A stretch of DNA of 64,000 bases from Candidatus Limnocylindrales bacterium (GCA_035571835.1 DATNBU010000008.1:186001-250000); one strand, 5' to 3'; counted from the first letter of the stretch, positions 44,244-53,574 are shown. Notes: generated from the letters alone by a model not told the origin. Program-made: numbers and translations.

Positions 44244-45059
44244 ATGGGCGGGGCGCGATTCGTTTTTCTCTGTATCTTCACAATCCTCGCCTCTCCGACG
44301 TTCGCTCTCGCTGCTCCGTGCGGAGGCGACGTCGATGGAAAGCGCATCGCCTGTCGCTGCGGCGATACGGTCGTCTCCGACACGCGCCTGCTGCCGGACG
44401 ATCCCGTCGTTACGACGCGCTGCACCCTAGACGGATTGACAATCCGCGCCGCCGCGATGGCCGAATCGATACGGCTCGAGCTCGACGGTCTCGAGCTTCA
44501 CGGCAGCGGAGTCGGCATCGGCATTCGCGTGGCAGACGGCGGAAGCGACGGCGCGCTGGTGATCGGCTCACCGGCTCCGCGCCACGGCATCGTCACGGGC
44601 TTCGGCGTCGGACTCGTGGCGACCGAAGCTGTTGCGCTCGCGCGAGTCAGCCGACTCGACCTGCGCGACAACCGCAATGAAGGTGCGCGCGTTACCATGG
44701 CGGGCGCGGTCTTCGAGGATGTCGTCGCCAGCGGAAACGGACGCGACGGACTCCACGTTCGCGGAAACGGCGGGCGTTTGTCGGGAGTGGCAAGTTTCGA
44801 AAACGGCGAAAACGGGATTCGTATCTTCAGCAACAATGCTGCGGTCGACGCTGCTGCCGACAGGAATGCCCGCAGCGGCCTGATCGTGGACGGCGAGGGC
44901 AACGACCTCGACGGGGCGCAGGCGGTCGGCAACGGCCGCGACGGGATCGTCGTACGCGGAAGCGGCGGCACATGGGAGATCGTGAAATCGCAGAGCAATG
45001 CCCGCGACGACCTGCGCGTCAACGGGCGACCCCCGCAAAGTGCGGAGGGTGGACGATGA
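44244..45059 (+). CDS. Cassette gene A2: secreted right-handed beta-helix protein
   Basis: 271 aa from ATG 44244 (a TTG at 44235 is less likely). Signal peptide about 1-24. The N-terminal Cys box GGDVDGKRIACRCGDTVV, DPVVTTRC and DGLTIRA aligns with A1 and A3. Coils such as ASGNGRDGLHVRGNGG, SFENGENGIRIFSNN, VGNGRDGIVVRGSGG and GTWEIVKSQSN continue to the end, closing with VNGRPPQSAEGGR; A3 closes in the same way. As in A1 no catalytic set is evident. Its TGA overlaps the ATG of gene B2 (45056-45059), preceded by GGAGGG, so synthesis is coupled. Periplasmic or surface role inferred. Confidence 0.87.
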   Translation: MGGARFVFLCIFTILASPTFALAAPCGGDVDGKRIACRCGDTVVSDTRLLPDDPVVTTRCTLDGLTIRAAAMAESIRLELDGLELHGSGVGIGIRVADGGSDGALVIGSPAPRHGIVTGFGVGLVATEAVALARVSRLDLRDNRNEGARVTMAGAVFEDVVASGNGRDGLHVRGNGGRLSGVASFENGENGIRIFSNNAAVDAAADRNARSGLIVDGEGNDLDGAQAVGNGRDGIVVRGSGGTWEIVKSQSNARDDLRVNGRPPQSAEGGR

Positions 45060-46816
45060 TCACGACCGCTTCGACATTCGGTCGTGTCGCGATCGCGGCG
45101 GCTGCGAAATGTGGCCTGATCACGGCGGTCGTGCTGGCGAGCAGCATCACGGCCGCCGCTGCCGTCGCGGTTACTGCCGATGACATCTGTCCGCCGGCGA
45201 GCGACCCGTGCATCGTCTCCACCGTCGTACAGGTCGACGCGGACTTCCCCCTGGACTTTGGACTTCGCACCGTGCGCGTAGCGAGCGGCGGACGTTTCGA
45301 GGGCACTCTCGATCTTCTGTGCGGGGCGTTCGAAACCGATGGTCCCGGGCTGTGGCTGAAGCTCGGTCCGAACGGCACGCCCGAGTTTGCGACCATAACG
45401 GCGCGCCGGAGCTGTTCGGCAAACCCGTCGCTGCCGTGTCTCGACGACTCGGTGTGCGCGGGTGCAAGCGCCGGCGTCTGTTCCGAAGGGGACGGAGGAA
45501 TGCGGCTTGCGGGCGACGTCGATGGCAACTCCTCGACCATCACCCTGCGCGCTGTCGGCGACGTGAGTGTCGAGGGTCGGTTCGACGCATCCGGCAACTC
45601 ACTCATGACCGACGGCGGCAGTGTCGAGATCGACTCGACCCAGGGATCGATCGAGGTGAACGCCGACATCGACGTCGACGCAGGAGTCGACCATGACTAC
45701 GGCGGCACCATTGTCGGCCGCGGCGGGCAGGTGCAGCTGGACGCGGCCGTCGATGTCACGGTGCGCCGTCCGATCCGCGCCACGGGCGGGGCCGCCTACG
45801 TCGATATGAGCGCCGGACGCGACATTGCGATCGGCTCCTCGATCCTCACACAAGGTGTCGCGCAGGACGCGAGTATCGGCGGAACCATCGATCTCGCGGC
45901 TGGTCGCGATCTTCTCGTGGTGCGCATCCCCGGCGAGAGTGCCGTGATGAACATCAACGGCGGCCATGAGACCTATTACGGAAGCACCGCCGGCTATCCC
46001 GGAGGGTACGGCTTCCTCAATGCCGGCGGCGACATCGTCGTTGGCGAGCGCGTACGGATGCTGGGCGACAGCGGCATCAGCCATTACGCCGACGACGCGC
46101 CGTTCGCCGGCGACTGGTACTTCGAGAGCGGCGAGGACACGTCGTTCTCCGGCTTCCTTACCTCCAGGGGAAAGGGCTTTTTCGGTGCAGCGTTTCACGG
46201 AGTTTCCTTCGCTGCCGGAGGCTCGATCACGATCGGCAGGAGAGCGAGGATCACCACGGCATCCGCACACTCCGCCATCGTCTCGTTCGAGGCATCGGAA
46301 GCTGGTTCGATCACCATCGACGGCCGCATCAACACCCGCGGGCGCGCCCTCTCGTACTACGGCGAAGGATACGGCGGCGGCGGCGATGTGCGCGTCTACG
46401 GCGGCAACGTATCGGTCGGCGGACGTATCGAGACCGGTGGGGCCTACGGGGGAGCCACGCTGTTCTTCGACGTCTGCCGGCTGCGCCTCGAGTCCGGTGG
46501 CGAGATCAACGGCAGCAAGGGACACCAGGAAGGCTACACCGGGTACAACAAGTTCTGGATTCGCGAGAGCATGACGACGGAGCCTGGCAGCGCGATCCTC
46601 GGACGGCCCGCTTCACAGACGTCGATCTATTACCGTGATGCCGCCAAGCCTCCCGTTCTCGACGGCACGGTCAAGCCCGCTCCCGTCCTCGCCGTGTTTC
46701 CATTTGACGGCTGCCCGGTCTGCGGAAACTCGGAGATCGACGAGAACGAGACCTGCGACGACGGCAACACCGTCGAGGGCGACGGCTGCAACTCGACGTG
46801 TCTGCTCGAGCCGTGA
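45056..46816 (+). CDS. Cassette gene B2: secreted beta-solenoid protein with CDDGN cap
   Basis: 586 aa. A long hydrophobic signal (~1-38) leads to ADDICPPASDPC, LDFGLRTVRVASGG and LLCGAF, the N-terminal box of the B family. Residues ~110-150 have ARRSCSANPSLPCLDDSVC. The solenoid ~160-515 has MSAGRDIAIGSS, GGTIDLAAGRDLLV and GGSITIGRRARI turns, plus an aromatic segment YYGSTAGYPGGYGF shared with B3. The end (~520-586) is common to the family: YYRDAAKPPVLDGTVKPAP, then CGNSEIDENETCDDGN and GDGCNSTC. The gene overlaps A2 by four bases. Confidence 0.87.
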   Translation: MITTASTFGRVAIAAAAKCGLITAVVLASSITAAAAVAVTADDICPPASDPCIVSTVVQVDADFPLDFGLRTVRVASGGRFEGTLDLLCGAFETDGPGLWLKLGPNGTPEFATITARRSCSANPSLPCLDDSVCAGASAGVCSEGDGGMRLAGDVDGNSSTITLRAVGDVSVEGRFDASGNSLMTDGGSVEIDSTQGSIEVNADIDVDAGVDHDYGGTIVGRGGQVQLDAAVDVTVRRPIRATGGAAYVDMSAGRDIAIGSSILTQGVAQDASIGGTIDLAAGRDLLVVRIPGESAVMNINGGHETYYGSTAGYPGGYGFLNAGGDIVVGERVRMLGDSGISHYADDAPFAGDWYFESGEDTSFSGFLTSRGKGFFGAAFHGVSFAAGGSITIGRRARITTASAHSAIVSFEASEAGSITIDGRINTRGRALSYYGEGYGGGGDVRVYGGNVSVGGRIETGGAYGGATLFFDVCRLRLESGGEINGSKGHQEGYTGYNKFWIRESMTTEPGSAILGRPASQTSIYYRDAAKPPVLDGTVKPAPVLAVFPFDGCPVCGNSEIDENETCDDGNTVEGDGCNSTCLLEP

Positions 46817-46926
46817 AAGACGAACCGGGCGCCCGTGCTTGACGAAAGCGAATCGCTGCGTCTGGCGCGACCAGCGATCGGTGAGGGGCCTGCAGACGTG
46901 ATGCTCCCCTCCGTTTCTGGCGGGCG

Positions 46927-48327
46927 ATGATCGGCTGCTTTCGCTTCGCCGTTGCCGTCGGCGCGGCGTTCGCGGCGGCCTGCTCGCCGCCGCCCCTCGC
47001 GCCTTTCGCAGCTTGCCGTGACTGCAACATCGTCCTGATCTCGGTGGACACGCTGCGCGCCGACCACGTCGGCGCATACGGCTATTCAAGGCCCACCACG
47101 CCCAACATCGACGCGCTCGCGAAGAAGGGTGTCCTGTTCGAGCACGCCGTCGCGCAGTCGTCGTGGACGCGTCCGGCGCACATGTCGATCTTCACGGGGA
47201 TGTACCCGCGCGAGCACGGCTTCGTCGCGCTGCTCGATTCGCGGCGGCTCGAGCCGGAGGTTCCGACGATCGCATCGGTGCTCGCGTCGAGCGGGTGGGC
47301 GACAGCCGGATTTTCCGGCGGCATCAACCTGGCGGCGAGCTTCGGGTTCGGCCAGGGTTTCGACGTGTACCGCAACAACGGCCGCTCGTTCCGCGACAAT
47401 TTCGAGGACATGCGCTGGTGGCTCGACCACAACGACGGGCGGCGGTTTTTCCTGTTTGCGCACGGCTACGACGCGCACACGCCTTATCACGGCGATGAGA
47501 TCGACCGGCGCGCGATCGGGCTCACGTCGCCGCCGCCGCGCGGGAGGATGCGGCGAGCGTGCAAGGCCGGCATGCAGAAGATGAGCGCGTTCGTCGACGA
47601 GTACGATGCGGCGATCCGGCGCGCCGATCGTTATGTCGGCAAGATCGTCGCGGAGCTCGAGCGTCGCGCGCTGCTGTCGAAGACGATTCTCATCCTCCTG
47701 TCCGATCACGGCGAGGAGCTCCTCGAGCATGGCCGCTGTTTCCACATTTCGACGCTCTATCGCGAGGTGCTCGAGGTGCCGCTCATCGTGGTCGCGCCCG
47801 GTCTCGAGCCGCGGCGCGTGAAAGAGCCGGTCGCGGCGTCGGTCACGATCGCGCCGACGATCATGGAGCTCGCCGGCATCGGGCAGCATCCGTTCCCGGG
47901 ATCGTCGCTGGTGCCGCAGGCGCGCGGGGCCGGCGTACGCGCCGCGCCGATCGTGAGCGAGACCGAGCGCGCCGTCTCGAACGGTGGCGACGGTCACGTC
48001 GTCGCGCTTTCGAACGACGGCTACAAGCTCATCGAATGGGCTGCGAACAGTCGCCGCACCGCTTTCGACCAGTCTCGCGATCGCCTCGAAGCCGAGCCCA
48101 TCGCCAGCGGATCCCGCGCAGAGGTCGCTCTGGTGGCAGAGCTCGACCGCTGGTCGGGCCAGCATCCGCCGCGGTTCGGCACGCGAAGGAAACGGCAGTC
48201 GCTCGCGAAGCCGTCCGTGCCCGGCGGTCAGCCGCAGCAGGAGGAGCACGGCGAAAAGGACGGCGAGGACGACCCCGCGCTTCGGCGCCGCGAGCAGCAG
48301 CTCAAATCGTTCGGCTACGCGAACTGA
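46927..48327 (+). CDS. Alkaline-phosphatase-superfamily enzyme (sulfatase-like, Thr at the nucleophile position), lipoprotein-like
   Basis: 466 aa. The N-terminus is signal-like with a possible lipobox (FAAACSPPP). NIVLISVDTLRADHVGAYGY is the metal-binding start of sulfatases and phosphoglycerol transferases. Where sulfatases have C/S-x-P-S-R, here the segment is SSWTRPAHMSIFTG: Thr81 is at the nucleophile position, so formylglycine maturation is unlikely and a phosphatase or phosphoglycerol/phosphoethanolamine-transferase type reaction is more plausible. ILLSDHGEELLEHG and VPLIVVAPG follow. The C-terminal ~60 residues are basic and Gln-rich. It lies between two A/B cassettes on the same strand and may modify a surface polymer they use. 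Confidence 0.8.
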   Translation: MIGCFRFAVAVGAAFAAACSPPPLAPFAACRDCNIVLISVDTLRADHVGAYGYSRPTTPNIDALAKKGVLFEHAVAQSSWTRPAHMSIFTGMYPREHGFVALLDSRRLEPEVPTIASVLASSGWATAGFSGGINLAASFGFGQGFDVYRNNGRSFRDNFEDMRWWLDHNDGRRFFLFAHGYDAHTPYHGDEIDRRAIGLTSPPPRGRMRRACKAGMQKMSAFVDEYDAAIRRADRYVGKIVAELERRALLSKTILILLSDHGEELLEHGRCFHISTLYREVLEVPLIVVAPGLEPRRVKEPVAASVTIAPTIMELAGIGQHPFPGSSLVPQARGAGVRAAPIVSETERAVSNGGDGHVVALSNDGYKLIEWAANSRRTAFDQSRDRLEAEPIASGSRAEVALVAELDRWSGQHPPRFGTRRKRQSLAKPSVPGGQPQQEEHGEKDGEDDPALRRREQQLKSFGYAN

Positions 48328-48382
48328 CATTTCTGCATTGCGGCCCTTGGCCGGGCTGTGGCCGCAGGAGTAGCATCGCCGC

Positions 48383-49189
48383 GTGCACCGTCATGGCATC
48401 GTTCTGGTCGCATTCCTTCTTGCGGCGATCCCTGCGTATGCGAAGCCGTGCGGCGACGCGCTCCCCGGAGGTCGCGTTGCTTGCGCTTGCGGCGATACCG
48501 TCACGACCGACGCGCGCATTCTTGCGACGGATCCGGTCGCAACGAGCCGCTGCCGCGTCGACGGTCTCATCGTGCGCGCCGCGCGCGAGACGGAAACGAT
48601 CACGCTCGACCTCGATGGTCGCGAGATCCGCGGCAGCGGCGCAGGTGTCGGCATCCGCGTGATGTACGGCGGGACCGACGGCGCGCAGATCGTAGGCGCG
48701 AAGGCGCCGGCGCGCGGAGCCGTCGCAGGCTTTGGAATCGGGCTTACGGCGGCACGACCCGATGCGATCGCGCGCGTGACGCACCTCGAGCTGCGCGACA
48801 ACCACGACGAAGGCGTGCGCTTGACGATCGCGGGCACCGTATTCGACGATGTCGTCGCCACGCGCAATGGCCGCGACGGCATCAGCGTGCGCGGCAGCGG
48901 CGGCCGTTTTGCCGGTGTGCGCGTCAGCGAGAACTCGGAGAACGGCATTCGGCTCTTCACCGACAACGCCGCCGTCAATGTCCATGCGAGCAGCAACGCG
49001 ATGAGCGGCGTCATCGTGGACGGCACGGACAACGATCTGGAGAAGGTCGAGTCGGTCGGCAACGGCCGCGACGGTGTCGTGACGCGCGGCAGGGGCGGGA
49101 CCTGGGAAGTCAGTCGCTGCGAAGACAACGCGCGCGACGATTTCCGCGTCAACGGCCGTGTTCCGAAGGGAGCGGAGGGCTCACGATGA
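48383..49189 (+). CDS. Cassette gene A3: secreted right-handed beta-helix protein
   Basis: 268 aa from GTG 48383. Signal peptide about 1-21 (GIVLVAFLLAAIPAYA). The Cys box is CGDALPGGRVACACGDTVT, DPVATSRC, DGLIVRA. Coils: DGREIRGSGAGVGIRV, ATRNGRDGISVRGSGG, SENSENGIRLFTDN, VGNGRDGVVTRGRGG, GTWEVSRCEDN, then VNGRVPKGAEGSR. By eye it is closer to A2 than to A1, consistent with a tandem duplication. ATGA at 49186-49189 joins it to B3. Confidence 0.87.
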   Translation: MHRHGIVLVAFLLAAIPAYAKPCGDALPGGRVACACGDTVTTDARILATDPVATSRCRVDGLIVRAARETETITLDLDGREIRGSGAGVGIRVMYGGTDGAQIVGAKAPARGAVAGFGIGLTAARPDAIARVTHLELRDNHDEGVRLTIAGTVFDDVVATRNGRDGISVRGSGGRFAGVRVSENSENGIRLFTDNAAVNVHASSNAMSGVIVDGTDNDLEKVESVGNGRDGVVTRGRGGTWEVSRCEDNARDDFRVNGRVPKGAEGSR

Positions 49190-50910
49190 AAAAGGCGATG
49201 CTGATGTGTCTCTCGATCGTGCTTGCACGCAGCGGGGCGGCCGTCGCGGATCCCGTCCAGTCCGCTGACGACGTCTGCGCGCCGGCCGCCGACCCATGCG
49301 TGATCTCGACGACGGTCGAGGTCGACTCGGCATATCCTCTCGATTTCGGCCTGCGGACCGTGCGCGTCTCGTTCAGCGGGGAGCTTCGAGGCTCGCTCGA
49401 CCTCTCGTGCGGCGCATTCGAAGCCGAACCCGGCAATACGTGGATGACGGTGCTTTCGCCGGACATCGTCGGCGACGTGACGATCACCGCGAGCCGTGGC
49501 TGCTCGCTCGACGCCGGCACGCCGTGCCTTACGGACACCGCGTGCAGCGATCTCGGCCTCGGGACGTGCAGCGCCGGCGACGGCGGCATTCGCATCGCGG
49601 GAGACTTTACCGGCAACGCATCGGGCCTGATGCTCCGCGCGGCCGGCGACATCGCGCTCGAAGGCAAGATCTCCGCGCCCGGAAAGCCGCCGGTGTCCGA
49701 TGGCGGCACCATCTACATCGAAAGCACGCTCGGCTCGGTCGAGTCGGCCTCGCTCGTGGACGTCAATGCCGGCATCAACGACTACTACGGTGGCCCCGGC
49801 GCCGGCGGATCGGTGACGATCCGCGCCGCAGGCGATGTGACACTGCGCAACCACATCTACGCGACCGGCGGTTACGCGCAGATCGAAGTCGATGCCGGCA
49901 ACGACATCTTCGTGCTCGCGAACATCTTCGCGCAGGGCAGATACGGCGCGGACAGCCTCGGCGGGACGATCGATCTTGCCGCAGGGCGCGATCTCGAGAT
50001 CGTTCGCGATCCTGAGCTTTCGCGGCCGGTGCTGAACATGAGCGGCGGCTGGAAGAAAGGCGGTTACTACGGAGTGACGTACGGCGGACCGGGAGGCTAC
50101 GGATTCCTGCGCGCCGGCGGCGATCTCATCGCGGGAGACAAGGCGTTGCTGTGGGGCGACAGCGGGCAATCCAAGGGCGCCACCGACACGTCGCCGCTCT
50201 CCGGCGACTGGTATTTCGAGGCGGGCGACGACATTTCGATGGATTCGACCGTTCTTGCGCGAGCCTGGGGCCGCTACGGGTACAGCCTGCATGGTGTGTC
50301 GATGGATGCGGGCGATGCCATTCATCTCGGTCGCCACGGCCGAATCTCGGTCAATGGCGCCCGTTCAGGCGAGGTGAATCTGTTCAGCGCGAACGAAGGT
50401 CCGATCTCGATCGACGGGCGCATCAACGTCACCGGGCGCAAGATCCCGGCAACCTACGGCGGCAACGCGTACGGCTATGGCGGAAACGTGTCCGTGTACG
50501 GTGGAGATATCTCGATAGCCGGTCAGATCCGCAACGGCGGTCCCGAGGGCTGCGGCGATATGTCCTTCAACGGCTGCCGGCTCCTGGTGAAGAGCGGCGG
50601 CAAGATCGATGCGGCGGTCGGCAAGCAGTACGACGGCGGCAACTCCAACTTCTTCTCGATGAGAGAAACCGTGCACGTCGAGTCCGGCGGCTCGATTCGA
50701 GCAGCCGCGTCCGGCTTCCACAGCATCTTCTATCGGGAAGGCAATCCGCCGGTGCTCGACGGGCTCGTGACGCCGGCGCCAAGTCTGTTTCCGCAAGCCG
50801 GTACCGGCTGCCCGGTGTGCGGCAACAACGAGATCGACTACGCCGAGACCTGCGACGACGGCAACACCGCAGCCGGTGACGGATGCGATGGGATGTGCCT
50901 GATCGAATAG
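49186..50910 (+). CDS. Cassette gene B3: secreted beta-solenoid protein with CDDGN cap
   Basis: 574 aa from ATG 49186, with GGAGGG upstream. Signal ~1-21, then ADDVCAPAADPC, LDFGLRTVRVSFSG and LSCGAF. Cys segment ASRGCSLDAGTPCLTDTAC, then solenoid turns with GGTIDLAAGRDLEI, a tyrosine-rich YYGVTYGGPGGYGF stretch, GDWYFEAGDDISMD and INVTGRKIP. The end has FYREGNPPVLDGLVTPAP, CGNNEIDYAETCDDGN and GDGCDGMC. The plan matches B2 along the whole length. It is the last gene of the plus-strand run before a convergent desaturase. Confidence 0.87.
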   Translation: MKKAMLMCLSIVLARSGAAVADPVQSADDVCAPAADPCVISTTVEVDSAYPLDFGLRTVRVSFSGELRGSLDLSCGAFEAEPGNTWMTVLSPDIVGDVTITASRGCSLDAGTPCLTDTACSDLGLGTCSAGDGGIRIAGDFTGNASGLMLRAAGDIALEGKISAPGKPPVSDGGTIYIESTLGSVESASLVDVNAGINDYYGGPGAGGSVTIRAAGDVTLRNHIYATGGYAQIEVDAGNDIFVLANIFAQGRYGADSLGGTIDLAAGRDLEIVRDPELSRPVLNMSGGWKKGGYYGVTYGGPGGYGFLRAGGDLIAGDKALLWGDSGQSKGATDTSPLSGDWYFEAGDDISMDSTVLARAWGRYGYSLHGVSMDAGDAIHLGRHGRISVNGARSGEVNLFSANEGPISIDGRINVTGRKIPATYGGNAYGYGGNVSVYGGDISIAGQIRNGGPEGCGDMSFNGCRLLVKSGGKIDAAVGKQYDGGNSNFFSMRETVHVESGGSIRAAASGFHSIFYREGNPPVLDGLVTPAPSLFPQAGTGCPVCGNNEIDYAETCDDGNTAAGDGCDGMCLIE

Positions 50911-51013
50911 TCGACGACGCGCTTCGTTGCGTGCGGACTGTCGCACCTGCATCTTGAAGTCGGCGCGTCGACGATCTTCTCGACGTTAGATTCGGATGCG
51001 TGATGAGGACGCG

Positions 51014-51961
51014 TCAGGCCGCGCGGCCGAGCGAGCGCCTCAGCGCCTCCGCATGAAACGCAAGATAGCCGCTCACGCGATGCTCGAGCTCCGGCTCGAT
51101 GCGCCGGCTGAGCTCCGGAAGCGCGTGGAACGGTACCGCCGGATATCCGTGGTGCTCGGCGTGCCACGGCATGTTCCACATCGCCCAGCGCACGAACGCG
51201 TTGCTCTTCGTCGAGCGCGTGCGGTGGATCTGGCTGCCGTCGATCGGTAGCCCGGTATGCTCGGGCATCACGAAAATCCCGAGCGCGAGATGCCCGATCG
51301 GCCACGCGAGCAGCAGCGTCGAAAACCCGGGAACCAGCGCGAGCCCGAGCGCACAGGAACCGCCGAGGAGGAGCGTCGCGATCCTGCTCTCGCGAATGAC
51401 CTGCGCACGAAGAGCCGGCCGCACGTAAGGAAAAAACCGCTCGAACGCTGCGTCCGTCGGCACAGTCGCGGGCACTACGGTGAACAGCGCCTTGCCAACC
51501 ATGAGGTGCTGTCCGGAAGCCTGCGCAAAATAGAGAACCGGATTGCGCGGCCACGGCCCGAGCAGCTTCGGCGCGCCGGAAATCTCCGGATCGCCGTTCG
51601 GATCGGACGTCCGTCGATGATGCTCGAAATGAAACTCCCGAAAGAACGTCGGCGACTGCAGCATCAGCACTGCCGAAACCCACGTCACCGCCCGATTGAT
51701 CCACGGCGTCGAGAACGCCGTCCCGTGCCCGCCCTCATGCATCGACGCAAAGAACGTGAGCAGCACGATCCCATCGAGGAAGACGGCAACGAACCGAAGC
51801 GGACTGCCGGCAGCCGCAAGGCGTACCGTGGCAACGGAGAGGAAGAGGAAGAGAAAGGATTGGAAGAAGAAGAGGACGAGGCCAGGAAAATCGCGGCGGG
51901 CCATCAAATGTCGAAGGTCGTCGCGAGAGAGCCGCACTGATCGATCGATGTTTTCTTCCAT
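51014..51961 (-). CDS. Membrane fatty-acid desaturase-like protein
   Basis: 315 aa from ATG 51961. Three histidine boxes of the membrane desaturase / hydroxylase family are present: H75-EGGH, HFEHH (111-115) and HAEHH (near 265), with hydrophobic hairpins between them. These bind the di-iron centre used to insert a double bond or hydroxyl group in acyl chains or carotenoids. The N-terminus has no signal. Substrate and electron donor are not evident. Convergent with the B3 gene. Confidence 0.88.
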   Translation of the reverse strand: MEENIDRSVRLSRDDLRHLMARRDFPGLVLFFFQSFLFLFLSVATVRLAAAGSPLRFVAVFLDGIVLLTFFASMHEGGHGTAFSTPWINRAVTWVSAVLMLQSPTFFREFHFEHHRRTSDPNGDPEISGAPKLLGPWPRNPVLYFAQASGQHLMVGKALFTVVPATVPTDAAFERFFPYVRPALRAQVIRESRIATLLLGGSCALGLALVPGFSTLLLAWPIGHLALGIFVMPEHTGLPIDGSQIHRTRSTKSNAFVRWAMWNMPWHAEHHGYPAVPFHALPELSRRIEPELEHRVSGYLAFHAEALRRSLGRAA

Positions 51962-52066
51962 CACCAATCCGGCAAGCGTTGCGGGAGCAGTGGCGCTGCG
52001 AGCAGGGTTGCGACGCGAGAACCAGAGCAACCCGGCGGGAGGTGCGGGGGGCCAATCCGGATGATG

Positions 52067-52160
52067 GCGTGCGGCGCGGGGCGGGTGCCGGCGTGCGAGT
52101 CGTTCCGCAGCGAAGCGAGGACTAAAGCGAGCGCGCCGGTACCCGCCCCGCGACGCACGC
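52067..52160. repeat. Long imperfect palindrome (29-base arms) between a desaturase gene and pntB
   Basis: Left arm 52067-52095 pairs with right arm 52132-52160 with three mismatches, two of them G-T type; the 36-base loop contains GCGAAGCGAGG. It lies in the 206-base gap 51962-52167. It can act as an end-of-transcript hairpin for the pnt genes or be a dispersed palindromic element. No T-run follows on the minus strand. Confidence 0.7.
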
Positions 52161-52167
52161 CCACCTT

Positions 52168-53574
52168 CTAGCTCAGCGCTTCGACGATCTTCTCGATCGT
52201 ATCCTTCGCATCGCCGAACACGAGCACCGTATTCGGCATCGTGAACAGCTCGTTCTCGATGCCCGCAAATCCGGGGTTCATGCTGCGCTTGAGCACGATG
52301 CACGATTTTGCGAGGTCCGCGTTCAGCACCGGCATGCCGTAGATCGGGCTGTTCGTGTTGGTCTTGGCCGCGGGATTGACGACATCGTTGGCGCCGACCA
52401 CGAGGGCCACGTCGGCCTCGGCGAACTCGTCGTTGATTTCCTCGAGCTCTTTCAGCGAATCGTACGGAACGTTCGCCTCTGCAAGCAGCACGTTCATGTG
52501 CCCCGGCATGCGTCCGGCGACCGGATGGATCGCGTACTTGACCTCGATGCCGTCGCGTTCGAGCAGCTCGGCCATCTTCTGCACGGCATGCTGGGCCTGC
52601 GCGACCGCCATGCCGTAGCCCGGACAGACGATCACTTTGGTGCCGCTCGACAGCAGCATGGCCGCGTCGCCGACGCTTGCCTCGCGAACGGGCGCAGCGT
52701 CCTTGCCCATGACGGCCGCGGCCGACCCGTCGCCCTGGCCGAACGCACCGAACAGCACGTTGCTGAACGAACGGTTCATCGCGCGGCTCATCACGATCGA
52801 CAGGATGAATCCGGACGCGCCGTCGAGCGCTCCGGCGATGATCAGCACGTTGTTGTCGAGAGCAAAGCCGGTCGCCGAGGCGGCAAGACCCGCGTACGAA
52901 TTGAGCAGCGAGATCACGACCGGCATGTCGGCGCCGCCGATCGGGATCACGAACAGCACGCCGAGCACGAGCGCGACGAGAAACATCAGGTAGAACAGGA
53001 TCTGCAGCGACGGCCACACCGTAAGCAGCACCAGCAGCAGCACGGCCGTCGCGAAAATGCCGATGTTGGACTGGTTCTGGTACGGATACGTGATGTTGCG
53101 TCCCGGGATGAAGCCCTGCAGCTTGCCGAATGCGATCAGGCTTCCGGTAAACGTCAGGCCGCCGAACAGCACTTCGAATCCGAGTGCGCCCATCGTGCCG
53201 TGCGACAGCTGGACGGCATGCCCGAGGTGGTCGACGTGAATGCCCGCCTGGTAGATCGAATATTCCGAAACGCCGACGAGCGCGGCGGCGAGGCCGCCGA
53301 ACGCATGCGAGAGCGCGATTCGCTCGGGCATCTTGGTCATCGGGATCAGTGCCGCCATCGCGATGCCGATCGCGGATCCGATGCCGGCGGTCACGAGGAT
53401 CCAGCGGTAGGTATGGATCTCCGGATTGATCAGCGTGCCGGCGACGGCGAACGCCATGCCGATCTCGGCATAGATGACGCCGCGGCGCGCAGTTTCGGCG
53501 CTGGTCAGTCCCCGGATACCGAGGATGAACAGGACCGAAGCGATAAAGTAGAGGAGCTCGGCGTACGGCGTCAC
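52168..53574 (-). CDS. pntB: NAD(P) transhydrogenase subunit beta
   Basis: 468 aa from GTG 53574, which overlaps the pntA2 stop by four bases (GTGA). About nine membrane helices occupy residues ~1-260 (GRNITYPYQNQSNIGIF and FGGLTFTGSLIAF are family landmarks). The NADP(H)-binding domain III follows with VIVCPGYGMAVAQAQHAVQ, HPVAGRMPGHMNVLLAEA, VVGANDVVNPAA and SPIYGMPVL. With PntA it couples hydride transfer from NADH to NADP+ to proton flow across the inner membrane. Last gene of the operon. Confidence 0.95.
   Translation of the reverse strand: MTPYAELLYFIASVLFILGIRGLTSAETARRGVIYAEIGMAFAVAGTLINPEIHTYRWILVTAGIGSAIGIAMAALIPMTKMPERIALSHAFGGLAAALVGVSEYSIYQAGIHVDHLGHAVQLSHGTMGALGFEVLFGGLTFTGSLIAFGKLQGFIPGRNITYPYQNQSNIGIFATAVLLLVLLTVWPSLQILFYLMFLVALVLGVLFVIPIGGADMPVVISLLNSYAGLAASATGFALDNNVLIIAGALDGASGFILSIVMSRAMNRSFSNVLFGAFGQGDGSAAAVMGKDAAPVREASVGDAAMLLSSGTKVIVCPGYGMAVAQAQHAVQKMAELLERDGIEVKYAIHPVAGRMPGHMNVLLAEANVPYDSLKELEEINDEFAEADVALVVGANDVVNPAAKTNTNSPIYGMPVLNADLAKSCIVLKRSMNPGFAGIENELFTMPNTVLVFGDAKDTIEKIVEALS

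Noticed and set aside
46927-48327. Formylglycine-dependent sulfatase
   Set aside because: The C/S-x-P-S-R maturation motif is absent; Thr occupies the nucleophile position.
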